The notes under the pieces: generated by a model
What the model was told of the DNA's origin: nothing
The model's input: the letters and a program-made list of their open reading frames with translations, nothing else
Databases searched by the model: none
Position numbers and translations under genes: made by a program
Shown here: in pieces, positions 44,918-57,487 of the stretch
Layout of the letters: each line of letters starts with the position of its first letter
How positions within the stretch are numbered: position 1 is the stretch's first letter
Source of the DNA: Coix lacryma-jobi var. lacryma-jobi
Taxonomy: Eukaryota; Streptophyta; Magnoliopsida; Poales; Poaceae
Assembly (NCBI GenBank): GCA_009763385.1
Contig: CM019831.1
Location: 86,649,845-86,713,844, forward strand
DNA length: 64,000 nt
Direction of reading: 5' to 3'

Positions 44918-47900
44918 TGTAACACCTCTGGTGTTTAAGCCAAATAAAACCTGACATGTCATCATGAGCATGGAAAGCATTCATGTGGCAACACTAATGA
45001 TGCATTTACAATTTGCAAAGAACTTTATCTCAAATGCATCACGTGCTTGTTTAAATTCTGTTTTGCTTATTCGATGTGTGATGCTTAGGGTGTCATAGTG
45101 GCTGATTTCTAGGGGAGATAGGATTATAGAGTCATATGGTTCATGAAATCACAAGTCATTATAGTGGCCCTATGATAAAGACTAGGATCCAAGCTGAATC
45201 TGGATATGGCCCTTAAAACAAAGTTGTAGGAAATGCTAAATGTGACAACTTTCATATTCACAGATTTTAATGTTCTTCAGGAAATTTCAAAGTAATTTGA
45301 GAAATCAGTTTGGGGCAAATTTGAATTCAAACCCTAATTCAAAATCTAGGCCAAATTGGAACATGATTCTTTAAGCAAGTTTGTAGATCACAAAATTCTG
45401 AACAACTTTCATTCTTACGGATTTTGCACTTTAGTTCAAAATGTTGGCGCAATTCAAAAGGGGACAAACTGCACTGTGGCTACAGTTCATGGAGCCTTGC
45501 ATGGCGTCCACGACGGCCACCGTGCGCCGTGGCGTCTTCCAGCGTCGACACGCCGCCTCCACGCGCCAGCTCATGCACGCGCATGCGCAATGCGTTGGCA
45601 CACCGTCCGCACACCCCCTCGCCTATAAAAACCTCACCGTTGCCGCACTCCTCTCCTTTCTCTTCTCTCTGTTCTCTGCCAGCGAGAGCAGTGAGTTTTT
45701 GGCGGCGAAATTCGTCGCCGACGAGCTTCCACCACCAGCCTTCGCTCATCCACAGCCTCGCCACAACCCTGACCACCTTCCAGACCCACTGAATCGAGTC
45801 CTCGTCACCCACGTTGCCTGGTCGAGCTTCTTCTTCCCCAGCTCCGGCGAGCGGCCGCCGTGGCCACGCTCGTCGTTGTCCGGCGGGTAAGGAGACTCTC
45901 GGGTCAAATTGGTTGCGCCATTAGCTCCGCCTCAACTCACTGATTCGCATCGGCTCACCCTTCAGGTCGCTACCGCGCCGGAGGGGCCAGAACGCCATCG
46001 CGAAGCCCCGGTCCGCCGCCATCTTCGCCGCCACCATCGACCTTCATCTCCCAGACCTTCTCCGACCAAGCTAGCGTGAGCACCGAACCTAGGTGAGGCC
46101 CCTGGTGCTTATGCTCACTCCCTTTTCAACGCTACCGCCTCGATTTGGCCGGAACGCCGGCGCGCGTCGGGAACGGCGGAACCGAGCCGCCATTCTCGTA
46201 GCCGAAGCTAGCTCCGTCTGCATTCACCCCCTAGCCCGACCGAGACCTTGGGTGTTATCGCGAGGCCGAGCCGAACACGTAGGTAGCCTCGGATGAGCCC
46301 CTGGCATCGCCGCCGGCGAGTTTGGCCGGCGGTCAGCGCCCCGCGCCGCGGTCAAGGCCGAGGTCGAGCCTGACCCCGAGGTCGAGCCCGACCCTCGAGG
46401 CCGAGCCTGACCCTCGAGGTCGAGCCTTACCCTCGAGGTCGAGCCCGACCCTCGAGTTCGCGTCCCGCACCGCTGGTCAAGGCCGAGGCTGGCCTGACGC
46501 CCTGGCCCCACCTGCCAGTGAAATAGGTTTAGGGTTTTTTGTTTTTGCGCTTGTGAATAGTGCAGCAATTTGTTGTTTTTGCTGTAATTTATTTACTTGA
46601 TTAAAAAAATTCTGAAAATTTTTGTGTAGCCTCTATGATATGTGAAGAAAATGATAAAAATATGAAACTTCAAGTTTGGACAAATTTTGTTGGGGTATTA
46701 AAATAGTTAAATAAATGGTTTAGGCACTTTAATAATTTCTGTAGGCTTTTCCTGTGGTCCAAAAATTGTGAAATCAATTTTGTGGTCAATTACAGCACAA
46801 AACATACCTCTACAAAAATTATGAGCCTTTTTGGTAAAAATAAATATTTAACTCTAATGAATATGCCATTAAACCCTATTTAAAATAATTATTCCTTGAT
46901 TTAATTCTACAGCTGTATATACTTGTTCTAAAAATCTACAAGTTGGCCTACCATTGTTATGCTATATGTTTAACCCACACAAAAAGTTTGGGATCAGTTT
47001 GCCACATTTTGGTTTAACCTTAAGCTTATAATTAATAAAAAGGTTAGTTATTTAATAAAAGCCTATAACCATGGTTACATTCCTATTTGGAGAAAGATCA
47101 TTAGTGCATAAGGGAACATATTGTATAGCAAAGTTGTAGCACTTTTGTATATCTAGTTGCTCCTAAAATTTTGTAATTATTGGATATATATACTGGGAGT
47201 TATGATCTGTTCAATCTGGGTATGTGATGCTGTCCAGAATCTGGACAGTTTGTGCAAACTGAATTGTTTGGGGTATTTAACTTGCGAATTTGATCTGGTG
47301 TATTATACTAAAGTTGTAGAGGATTTCATGTGCTTTCCAGAATGGTCTAGATCACGTATGTTGATATTTCTGAGCTCCAGATATGGTCTGTGGAACAGTA
47401 GTGTTTGAATCTGTCCAGAATCTGGACAGGTTTAACCAAATGAATTGTTTGGTCCATAAGATCCTGGAATCAGCTGTTGTGTATTATAGAAAGTTTGTAG
47501 AGAATTTGTTAAGCTTTCTAGATTGTCCTGAATCACCAGAATAGCTATTTTGTAGCTCCAGTTATGGTTAAAATAATTTGGTACATGAAATCTGTTCGGG
47601 TTATCGCTTATGCAAATCTTGTTCCAATTGTGATGGCAATTTTAGTATTCATATATGATTGTTGTTTGCTGCTGCACCCTTCGACTTATAATTGTCCAGC
47701 ATCATAAGCATTCATTCATATTCGCATCACATGCATCTTATATATGCTCCTTCGTATATTGCGTTTAGAAACCGAGGTTAGCAAGGAGCAACTGGAGATT
47801 GCAGCTCGTGAAGCACCGGTATTCTACGAAGTTGGATTTGATATCTGTGGGGACGAACCAGAGGAAGAACCCCAAGGCAAGCCCCGGTGCATTTGCCCCT

Positions 47901-49256
47901 ACCTTGCAATTTCAAATAACATACTTGTTGATAAAATTGGTGCATTAAGTTTAGGAGTTGATTGTTACCTATTTGATGCATTAAATACCTTGATTACTCC
48001 TTATATTATCCTTGACACTGGGTTATTTACAAATGCTTAGATTGCTTAGCCTTGCTCAATAGAGTAGGTTTTGAAAAGAGAGATGCTATTGTTGGGAACC
48101 CTTCCCTCGGTTTGGGATGGTATAATTAAAATGAGACCGGGCGGGTAACTTGCACAGGAGATGGAGTCCTGGTGTAGTGTTTCCGTCTGTGTCGGCTAGG
48201 GCCCATCCGCTGTTGGCCCGTTGGATCGAGAACTATTTGTTAGTACTGGTCACATGCTACGGTAAGCCCTACTGTGGCTATGCTCTTACTGGAACGGCGC
48301 ACCCGCGCACTGGGAGTGGAGAGATGGCGGGAGTAGCGTGTACCCACCCTGCTCGGTCCCCTGTTGGACGGACTCAGCAAGGCCGAGGTAGGGCGGTGGT
48401 GTACTGTACTCCCGGGTGGCGCGACTCTGGTCCGGTTTGAGCGGATCCTCGGGACGGTTGATATATGCGAGTTCGGTCTCGCATATGTCGTGTGATAAGG
48501 AAGCCCCAGCTGGGTAGATCAAGCGGTTCGAATCGTCGTTTGCTCCACGAGAAAAGGAGACTCGTCCTCGCACCCTCAGCGTAGTTTAATGATGAAACAA
48601 TGGAGAATTAATGGGTTGATTATGAGATGTTCATTCAATTACTTAGCTAATATTAGAAATATGGAAGGACATAAGTACATAGTAGTAGGAGCTTTTATGC
48701 AAAGGAAAACTTTTGGATTCTTGCTAAAGCCTTACCTTGACTTTCCCTCAGCCTGCATTCCGGAGTCTTCTCCCCAATTTATTAGTCGGGTATGTCTTGT
48801 TGAGTACTCCTGTACTCAGGGTTCTATGACCCCTTGCTGCAGGTGAGCCCGCTGAATAGATGTGCTTTGGACCGTGTTGTATGACCATCTTCCCGGTGGA
48901 GGATGATAAGTGACGTGCCCTTGGGCAGGGTTCATCAATATGGTTATGTTATTAGACTTTTATCCAGCACTTAGTACTATCGCAACTTGAACTCCTTTTC
49001 ACCTATGTTGTAATAAGGAACACTGGTTTGTAATATTATGTTTATGTAAGACTTCCGCTGAATTTCCCTGATCTGGTATTTTGTATGAAATATATTGTGC
49101 TGTAATGATTACACTCGGATGATTCCTGCGACCCATGGATACATCGATCGTATCCAACAGATTAATCCAGTCTTGTGGCACACTTACATAGCGGTCAGAG
49201 GTCGTTGGACAAATGACAGGTGTAGGTGGGCCACATTATTGGGCGAGTGTGTTACA
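44918..49256 (+). repeat. 3' LTR of element C (4339 bp)
   Basis: Collinear with the 5' LTR, with two structural differences. About 150 bp present at 37030-37185 in the 5' LTR is missing near 47118. About 250 bp at 47154-47405 is missing from the 5' LTR near 37222. One extra GAGGTCGAGCC-type unit is present near 46420. Box at 47876, hairpin at 48801, TATA at 45624. Confidence 0.95.
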
Positions 49257-49261
49257 GAGTG

Positions 49262-50466
49262 GCTTGTAACTCAATACACCTAGCGCTAATACAATTTATC
49301 TTGCTGAATCCAAGGATCAAATTCATGCTTTAATTTGTCTTGTGATTTTGTTCTTCGCGTTTGCACGTTTCCCCTCTTTCAATCTTCACGAGATTTCTTG
49401 TTTTGAGGGAAGATTCGCAAATCCGTTTGAACCATCTTGTGTAGCTTCGTGAGAGTCTTCTTTCTACCGAAGGAATTTCTCTAATACCTTACGAACTCAC
49501 AGATCGGGCGAATTTAGTTTTGGGATCGAGTTCTTGCCCGTTCTTCACCGTTTTCTTCGATTCACCGATTTGGAGTTCGGTTCGAGCCATGATCTCTTAA
49601 GAGTAGCTCACTAACATCCTTGTAACCCCTCACACGAAATTTAAGCCCTAGTGCTTTTGATTTGAGGGAGATCGGGTCGATCCGGTGGACGAACAGAGGG
49701 CTGATCGGGGTGACCGGACGCTGCATCGAAGCGACCGGACGCACCTTGACAGAGTCCGGTCGTTGAACACCCATGCTGTCCAGTTCGCGCGTGGTGACCG
49801 GACGCTGACCTGGACTTGACCGGACGCACCCCATGCTGTGTCCGGTCAGTTCCAGAGAGCGTTTTGCGTGACCGGACGCGTCTATTTTGCTTGGACCGGA
49901 CGCGCCGCTACTACTGTTCATCGAGTAGTATTAACCGAACGCTAGGTTTGTATTGACCGGATGCTATGCTGCTACAGTCTGGTCACTTACAGTAAGGTCC
50001 CAGACCTGACCGGACGCGTCCGATCGATACTGATCGGACACACCGCCAGAGTCCGGTCAGTGCTGTTAGCGCACGCTTTCGTCCGTATCTTTTGCGTTTG
50101 AGCTCCGATCTGAGATCTGCTTTTTGCGTTGGATTCCCGACTTCATGCTATACAGAAATCGGGCTTCATGCTTTGCGAAAAAGCCTGAATCCCCCTCGCG
50201 TTGCTCGGGAGAGGTCGAGGTTACCCAAAGTTCATCATGTCACTAGTTGACTCGCGTGAATTGGGGTGAGGAAGCTTTTGTGGTGTCCCGCTATGTTCCT
50301 AGGGAACATCCACCTATTCTCTTGGGTCGTGGACATCACGTGTGTCGGCTTTGCTTTTGGGGTTGATTTTGTTGGGACAGAGGTCGTAATTTCGAAGGAA
50401 AATTTTAGGCTCCCATTCACCCCCCCCCCCCTCTGGTCGCCTTGCTTTAGCATTTTCGGTCCTTCA
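49262..50466 (+). repeat. 3' LTR of element A, second part
   Basis: Resumes at GCTTGTAACTCAATACACC exactly where the first part stopped and ends GGTCCTTCA at 50466. It contains the ACCGGACGC cluster (49705-50065), a 71 bp block at 50191-50261 absent from the 5' LTR and flanked by GAAT repeats, and a ten-C run near 50422. Confidence 0.9.
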
Positions 50467-50471
50467 GTTCT
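50467..50471. other. Target site duplication of element A, right copy
   Basis: GTTCT, matching 11127-11131. Confidence 0.9.
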
Positions 50472-50708
50472 CACAGCAGCAACAAACTTCCTCACTTCAG
50501 TCAGGTACCGAAGATCATTCACTCGATCCAACCAGCACATCCATTCGGATCTATCCAGCATACCTACGAACCCAGGGCAAAACAAACTCATCATAGCAAG
50601 GAAAGAGAAACAAGTTATATGAGGATCTACATCTACATCCTATAAGCAAACACAAAGCTTCTCTCTCATCCATTAATGGATCTAGATCTAAACAACAAGC
50701 ACACACAT
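50467..50708 (-). pseudogene. CACTA transposase N-terminus (continues at 11126)
   Basis: The minus strand encodes MLDRSEWMCWLDRVNDLRYL then VRKFVAAV, which fits the start of the transposase-associated domain at the N-terminus of CACTA TNP2 proteins (usual form MDRSWMY...). The likely start is the ATG near 50561. Sequence from there to 50708 would be 5' untranslated. It is cut by A (TSD 50467-50471) and bounded on the right by element E. The rest of the gene is at 9442-11131. Confidence 0.6.
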
Positions 50709-51578
50709 TGTCGGTGATTGTTAACCGGCAACTCGTCTTGTGGGATCTCAGACGATTTGTTCGGTGGGGATCGACGTTCGTAGAACTCGGCGAGTACACA
50801 GGGACAACGATTTATACTGGTTCAGGCCGCTTAATAGTGTAATACCTTACATCCAGTGTGGCGTGTGCCTTGTGCTATGATTCAAGATTCAATGATAGGG
50901 GTCGGCGCCCGCTTCCCCTTATATATCCGGGTAAAGCACGACGTATACCGAGTCCTAGTCGGTTACAACAGAGGAGTCCTATTCTAATTACAAGACTTCC
51001 CTTAGGAACTTGACTAAGTCACAATGAGAGTCCTAATCCATGTATGCTTCGTATCAAGTGTTCGGATCTCCCGTGTCCCTCAGGGTTAGTCGGAGTAATC
51101 ATCTTCTGATGATATCTCTGACATCCTGGTCTGTCAAGCCCCCGAGCTCTTCATCATTTCTCTAAAATGTTATCTTCTGGTTTCTCTTTGAGAATTTCCG
51201 AGTAACGTCTTGAGAAATCTTGAAGTGCTCTGTAGGTAAAAAACTTCCATGGTGTGCACTTTTCCCTGAAAAGTGCACCCATAGGGTGTAGCCCCCGAGC
51301 CTCTTGTTATTTATAATAACTTTGAGGATCTTTTGAGCCTTTTTCGAGTAATCTTTAGCTAAGAAAAAACATTTCTTTTATGGTATATACCCTGCAGCCC
51401 CCGAGCCTGAGTTCCGAGTACTCAAGTAGTCGGTACTTGGGGTCTCCAATATATCATCCGGGTGATCCATAAGGTTTATAAATAAGTTAAAACATGACAC
51501 TGATCTGTTTCTTAATCCATCCGAGTTATAAATATTCAGCTTCAGGTGGGTAATGTTTTCGTCAAACATCGCTCATCA
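50709..51578 (-). repeat. 3' LTR of element E (870 bp)
   Basis: On the minus strand it begins TGATGAGCGATG at 51578, right after the purine tract, and ends TCACCGACA at 50709. The rare phrase GCAGCCCCCGAG and variants recur in it. A TATA box lies at 50918-50925. I see no coding sequence. Confidence 0.7.
50918..50925 (-). promoter_or_regulatory. TATA box, E LTR
   Basis: TATATAAG on the minus strand, followed by GGGAAGCGGGCGCC; a good core promoter for element E. Confidence 0.65.
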
Positions 51579-51590
51579 CCCCCCACTGAA
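51579..51590 (-). other. Polypurine tract, element E
   Basis: Minus strand AGTGGGGGG directly before TGATGAGCG. It fixes the LTR boundary and the element's orientation. Confidence 0.7.
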
Positions 51591-52677
51591 TAAAAATTAC
51601 CAGAAGGACAACAATAATTGGTCAGTGACTGTTTCACCTATCCACATTGATGATTCTTGTCGTGTTCTGCAACTGCAAAACTTTGTCGTCTTCCTCTTGA
51701 AGTATTCATGTGAAGCAAACCCATCTTTGGTGCTAGGCTTCACATGTACAACAGTATACAGAGAAATTTATTGATCTCTAGTTACTTATATCCGTGAACT
51801 ATGTCCATAGACCAGGAGTGGCCGCCTATAAATACCCTGCCTGGGGAGCAAGGAAGCCACACTTTCCAGAGTGTATGACTTCTCTTAGTCTCTTGAGTAT
51901 TATAGTATCTGTAGCGGAAATGTCTGAGCCCTCGGGTATCTTCCTTATGTAAGATAGTTGAGGTGTCCAGAAGAACTCTTGTGAAGGGACCGTCCGTTAG
52001 GGTGGTTTCCAAGTGGTCGCGAGGAGAGGGATACAGAGGTGCGCCCAGAAGAACTCTTGTGACTCCTGCATCGCGGGCAACCTTGGGGTCACAGGTTGTC
52101 AAAAGGCGCTAGGGTTAGGGCCTACTACCGAGTTCTTTGTGTACTGGGGTAGAGCCTTGAACCCACCTTGGGATGCACTGAAAAGATAGTGTCTACCCAA
52201 GGTTCTGTGTCTGCTTTACTGCGTCTCACTGAACCCAGGCATTGGTGCATTATGCATCAAGACTCTGTACCTTGATTACACTAGAGTAGCATTTTACATC
52301 CTAATTGAACTTGTACTGGAAGCTGATGTCTCACAAGATGTATCCGTGTATCTCTGTTGTGATTCCGAGTAATAATTACTAAGATCTGGGTACTTGGAAT
52401 ATTTTTTGAGTCCTTTGTCTTTTCTTCCGAGTACTAAATGTGTCTTGAAAAAGAATAATGCTGTCTGTTGTACGGGTTGCCTATTCGTTGACTCTGACGC
52501 CGTCTGAAACGTCCCCTAGCCGTTAGGGTTTCGAACGGTTTCATAACGCCGTTCGAAAAAGGTGAACGGTTGCAGAAGCAAATCTATAATAAGCCGCCAT
52601 TGAGTTTACAATTTTTTCATTCTTTCATCAAGCCATAGCCTTCGAAACAAGAAATCCCATAGCCAATCCATTATTTG
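51591..52677 (+). promoter_or_regulatory. Upstream region of the antisense gene in E
   Basis: About 1.1 kb without a supported frame. Two plus-strand TATA-like sites: TATAAATA at 51827-51834 and TATAATAAG at 52585-52593, the latter about 85 bp before the first ATG. CCAGAAGAACTCTTGTGA occurs twice (about 51967 and 52038). The antisense gene probably has its own promoter here. Confidence 0.45.
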
Positions 52678-52952
52678 ATGCGCAGAAAGTCCCTTGTCAT
52701 CAACATGGGCCCAAAGAAGCAATCCGCAGCCCAGAAGAAGAAGGCGAAGACCATTAGCGGGAAGCCACGCCACCCGTGCCCTCCAACATATGTGCTAGCT
52801 TGGAATGCGCCGGATACCAGAGAATCAGAGCTAGCTTTCCTGGCGCAGCAAGGATTACTCCGGTCGCAGCCAATAGACGGGTGGAGGGTACCCACTGATC
52901 ATTGTTCTCCCGCCCCCAACACGACGGAGATTGTGATGTTCAAGTCTTTCGT
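52678..52952 (+). pseudogene. Antisense extra gene of E, exon 1, 5' part
   Basis: From ATG 52678 (or the better ATG 52705, MGPKKQSAAQKKKAK) the frame encodes a very basic N-terminus suggestive of nuclear import, then CPPTYVLAWNAPDTRESELAFLAQQ and a segment ending FKSFV, where solo LTR D is inserted in frame. The gene continues at 57908. This N-terminus precedes a domain known from plant gypsy-type extra ORFs (PF04195, putative gypsy type transposon). Function is unknown. The gene points opposite to element E's own transcription. Confidence 0.65.
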
Positions 52953-53230
52953 TGTAACACCCCTGGTGTTAAGCAATAATTAAAAACCTAATTAATATGT
53001 TTAGTATGCATAATCATTTGGCATCATGGCATAAAAGCATTTCATGTTTTAAGTATAGTTGAGATGCTTTACATGTTTACCATAGATGTTGCATAATCTT
53101 GTGTGATTTACATAAGTGTTTTATGTAACATGAAATGATAAGTAGAAAACCATAATTTTCTATGTTCCTTTTTATTCCCTTTTTGTATAAGTCAAAAAGT
53201 ATGTCAAATTTCAAAATGGTTTCAAAAGAA

Positions 53231-53775
53231 AAGCTGTAGCTCTTTTTGAGAGGTACAACTTTGGTATTCAAAGTTTTCAAAGGTTCTGTACAAAAATTTG
53301 AATAAATTTGAAATCTTTCAAACCCTAAATTTTACCCCTAAACTAGATTTCACAAACTAAAAAGAATTAGACTTTGGTGCTTTAATCAAAGTTGTAGAGA
53401 GGATTAAAAGCAACAACTTTTATTAATATAGATTTTCATGTTACTAAATAAAATCTAAAGTAATTTGGAAAACTAGTTTGAATTGGTTTCAAATTAGAAA
53501 TTAATTTCTAAACCTAGTTTTATCCCCTTTTGTGTAGTTCAAAAACTAAGCATAATTTTGATATGGGACCAAAAGCAAAGTTGTAGATCTTTTCATAAGG
53601 AACAACTTTTATATTGGTAAAATTTGAAGTTGTTCAGAAAATTCAGAAGTAATTTTGAATCTAAGTTTGAGTGCATTTCAAATTCAAAAGGTGATTTCAA
53701 AATCTAGGCAGATTTTGGTTGTGCTCCTTAAATGAAAGTTGTAGATCCTAATTTTGGAACAACTTTCATGTTGGG
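53231..53775 (+). repeat. Phased inverted repeats in U3 (solo LTR D)
   Basis: Four units of AAAGTTGTAG (AAAGCTGTAG in the first) and ACAACTTT, about 20 nt apart within each, at spacings of about 158, 187 and 161 bp. Two lie upstream of TTCAAATTTGAAAT-like sequence as in B. Confidence 0.65.
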
Positions 53776-56637
53776 AGTTTTCTCTGTTGTTCAGCAGTTT
53801 TGGGAGAAATAGGGGAATGAAGATAGAAATGTTCTCTGATGAACAGTAACCGGAGGGGGAAAGACAGAGCAGAGAGCGATGCTCTGCTTCTGGTCATGCC
53901 GCCAGCGCCGCCGTGGACAATTGGCCGATATCGAGCGTGTGCCGCGCGTCTGCCCGCGTGGAGCATGCAAAGCAGGAGGTGGCAAGCTGTGCTCGAAGTC
54001 ATTTCCATCCTTCTCAGTCTGCGCCGACGCTCTCCTCTCCTTTCCTTCATTTTCTGCTCGCCGCCGCTGCGAAAACAGAGCCCACCGCCGCCGGGTTCGA
54101 TCGCAGCTGCTGCACCACTGCTGCCCGCTAGCATTTGCAGTGGAGTTCGCCTTGTAGTTGCGCACCCTTTGAGCTTGCTCACGCCATCCCGCTCGCCCTG
54201 CGACAGCCGAGCGCCGGAGTCCCGACGTGGCCGCCGTCATGGCCGCCGAGTTCGGTTCCTCCATGGCCAGCTCTCTCCACTGAGCTCCAACCCCAAATAA
54301 CCACCATTCGAGTTTAGCCATGTTCCAGTTAATCTCCTAGGATTGTTAGTTTCAACGCTACCGCTCTGCTTCCATCGGAACACCACCATGCCGGTGAAAT
54401 AAGCCGCCGCCACCGCCATGTCCGCTGAGCCCCTAGCTTTGGCTTGAACCCGACCTAGCTATGGTGCGTAGAGGGAGCTTGGATAGTCTCTGGTGCTATT
54501 AGGTCCAACCCCGAGGTCACTACCACCTCCTCCTCGCCGGACCGCCGCCGCGCCGCCAGTTGTGCTCGGCCGGGCCGCCATGGCCATCGGTCGTGGTCCT
54601 CTGGTACCCTCCGCCCTTACCCAACCAAACCTTTGGATGCGCTAGGTCGTAGTGGTGCTCGGGAGTCAAGTCCAGTGGCCGGAGAAGGGCACTGCCGGCG
54701 ATCCCCGGCCAGTCAGTGCCAGCGACCGCCATGGCCAAGTCATGGTCGTGGTCGGTCTTGTCCTGGCCAGGGTTCTGTTGACCTGGTCCCGCGTGTCTGA
54801 GAGAGAGGGTAAGGTGGGGGCAGGTAAGGAAAGGTTTCCTTGATCTTTTTCTTCTCTAAAAATGGTTAATTTGTGCTGATGTTTGATTAATGCCTAGATA
54901 ATTCTCTGGTGCTCCAAATTTTGTGAAATAAATTTTGTTGTAATCCTTGTGATGGGTTCTATCAAATAAAAATATGAAAGTTGATGTTTGAATAAATTTT
55001 GGTGGTGAGTTAAATATGGCTTTTAATTAATAAATGAGACTTTGATGTTTTTTGTAGGCTTAAATATATGTCCAAAAATTATGAAACTAATTTTTATACT
55101 TTTTGTACCATGTGATTAACCTTCACAAATATTTTGAAGTCATTTGGACAAAATAAATTTCATGCTAGTTTTATCCTTTGTTTATTAATTAAATAATGCA
55201 TGAAACTTAACTAATTTGTGTAGGATAAATTAATGATCCAAAATTTATGAAATTTGTTTTGCAACTGTTATTCACCATAACCAATCATCCCTAAAATCTT
55301 GAGCTTAGTTTGGCAAAGTTTAGGTTAAACCCTAGTTTCCATAATTAATTAATAAAGTATAGTAATGGAGTTTGTTTAAGTAGTTAATTAACAAAGATGA
55401 TTACAAAGAGGTTAGGACTAACCTTTGTTACTTTAATGACCTTTTGTTTGATATGTTGAATGTCATGATGTGGAGTTGTCATGTATAGCTTTGAAATGAA
55501 TCAAGTAGTGCATGTGATCTTGTATGGATGAAATGATGAGGTTGCTAGATCAGTTCTTGTTAAGGGACTGTTTTCATGATTGTGATTCTGTTTTCAATAA
55601 ATGAGTTGTATATCAAAGTTGTTGTAAACTTCTATATCTAGCTTTTCCTAGAATTTCATAATTTTAGGCACGCTAAATTAGGAGTTATAGTTTTTATAAA
55701 TCAGCAGGTCAGATCTGTCCTATTTTCTGGACAGATCTGTGTAATATAGTTCTTTGAGCTAATTAAGTTGTGAATCACCTGATGGTCATAATAGGAAATA
55801 TGTAGTAAACCTTATAAGCTTTCTAGATTGTTAAGGATCACCATTTTTGGTGACTCATAGCTCAAGTTATAGCTGTTTGAAGTTGAGTTAGCAAATCTGT
55901 CCTAGCCCTGGACAGAAATGTTTATCCAAGTTAGTTAACCTAGTTGTCTATAGAATCAACCTTGGGTGGTATTAGGAAGTTTGTAGACAATTTGATAAGC
56001 TTTTCAAATTGTCTAGGATCACCCCTTTTGGATGTTAGTAGCTCTGGTTATGGCTTGATTAGTATAGAAGGTGTGATCTGTCCAAAATGTTGGACAAGTT
56101 TTGTGTGTTGTTTGGCTTAGTTAGGTGTAGCCATCCTTAAGTAAGAAATATGTGAGTCTTGGATGACTTTGATTATTGTTTGAAGACCATGGGACACCCC
56201 TCATCTTGTGCTTCTATGGCTTGAGTGATGTTTTGATAAACCTTAGTCATCTTAGTTAACCCACCTAAAGGTGCTTGGTGGAAGTTGTATGTGGCTAGGA
56301 GTCTTAGTTGGTAAGTTGCAAGTTGGTTTTGTTGGTTTGCAACTCTACCGCGAAGGAAAGTTGTACTCGACTTTCCTTGTTTGTTTAATCTTTTGTTATA
56401 CAATTAATTGTCCTGCACCTTAGCATGCATTTCATGGCATCCTACTAAGCATATATCATTTATCTACGTGTAGTATTCAAGAGTGAGAAGTTTGGGTTGA
56501 TCCAGTTTTGGATCAAGAAGGTTTGGCTTGATCACATCTCGGGAGGAGGTCCATGTTCACCGAGAAGGTTCAACATGCTTTGGAAAGGAACTAACCTCTG
56601 TGGATCCTTCTTGGATCCTAGTCTTCCCTGCAACGAA

Positions 56638-56656
56638 GGCAAGCCCCGGTGCATTT
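56638..56656 (+). promoter_or_regulatory. Conserved GGCAAGCCCCGG box, LTR D
   Basis: GGCAAGCCCCGGTGCATTT preceded by CGAA, 831 bp upstream of the hairpin. Confidence 0.6.
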
Positions 56657-57049
56657 AACCTTTCTATTTCTACTGCAAAATTTATACAATGATTTATCAA
56701 CTGCATTTAAGTAGTAGGAGTTGAATGACACCAGTAGTTGCATTACCAGTTGGTTACCTTTATCCTATCCTTGTTACCTATTTAATTATAAATTCTTAGC
56801 CAAGATGCACGGTGATGAGATTATCCTCCGCTTAGGCCTTGAGCAACCTAAGGGATGATAGGTCATCACTGTTAGGATACCTCTCTCAGGTACAATTGAT
56901 AAATGGATGAAAAATGAAATTCAGACCGGGCAGGTAACTTGCATCCGGAATGGAATCTTGATGTAGTGTTCCTGTCTGTGTCGATTAGGAACCGTCCGTT
57001 GTTGGCCCTTGATCGAGTGCATGATAGTACCAATCACGGGATACGGGTT

Positions 57050-57178
57050 GATATGTTGCAGGTTAGAGTCCTGCCATACAACGCCGTGGTGCTTTGGTAT
57101 GTTGCAGGTTAGAGTCCTGCCATACAAATCACTTGTGGTTGTGCAATATGTTGTAGGTTAGAGTCCTGCCATATTGTG
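57050..57178 (+). repeat. Tandem repeat, LTR D
   Basis: TATGTTGCAGGTTAGAGTCC followed by TGCCATA occurs three times (starting about 57052, 57099, 57150) separated by about 20 bp of variable sequence. Confidence 0.75.
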
Positions 57179-57468
57179 TGATTGGGAACCCCCAGCTGGG
57201 TAGATAAAGCGGTTCGAATCGTCGTTGCTCTACGATAAAAAGAGACTCGATCTCGCACCATCAACGTAGAGTTTTCAAAACCAAAGCATTTGGGAAATGA
57301 TGTTTCATTCTAAAAGTGTACTAATGGTATATTTGGAATTACTAAGGAAAAAAGGAAGGCTTTGTTAAAAATTCTTTTTCTGCAAATCTCTCCTCTTCCT
57401 AGCCCCACTACATCCCTTAAAGCTAGCATGACCCTGTAGTTTTTTTTCTTTTGTCGGATAAGTCTTGC

Positions 57469-57487
57469 TGAGTACCGACAGTACTCA
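57469..57487 (+). promoter_or_regulatory. Conserved LTR hairpin, LTR D
   Basis: TGAGTAC, loop CGACA (5 nt), GTACTCA, perfect stem. It is followed by CCCTATTGCAG. Confidence 0.65.

Larger units (their letters stand above)
34844..49256 (+). mobile_element. Chromovirus C, full-length Ty3/gypsy element (14,413 bp)
   Basis: LTRs at 34844-39087 and 44918-49256, starting TGTAACACCTCTGG and ending GTTACA. TSD GAGTG at 34839-34843 and 49257-49261. The uninterrupted site is visible in A's 5' LTR at 12347-12361. Internal order: PBS, H3-tail ORF (one stop), gag-pol (three stops), hairpin and polypurine tract. The LTRs differ by about 11 transitions in a 420 bp sample and by two large deletions, so C is clearly older than B. 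Confidence 0.95.
11132..50466 (+). mobile_element. Element A, gag-only (non-autonomous) LTR retrotransposon, SIRE-like
   Basis: The 5' LTR is 11132-13493, the 3' LTR is 33597-34843 plus 49262-50466 (split by C), PBS at 13496, polypurine tract at 33585-33595. The internal region is 13494-15139 plus 29385-33596 (split by B). With B and C removed, A is about 10.7 kb. The only clear coding capacity is a coiled-coil, CxxC-rich gag with two CCHC knuckles; I find no protease, integrase, reverse transcriptase or RNase H. Repeated CAAGGGGGAGA motifs before the 3' LTR and the gag style point to a Copia SIRE/Maximus relative; this placement is inference. A sits in the CACTA transposase gene. Confidence 0.85.

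Noticed and set aside
50420..50432. Poly-C run as a functional tract (and poly-G near 62378)
   Set aside because: Length varies between LTR copies (6 in the 5' LTR, 10 here); probably simple slippage.
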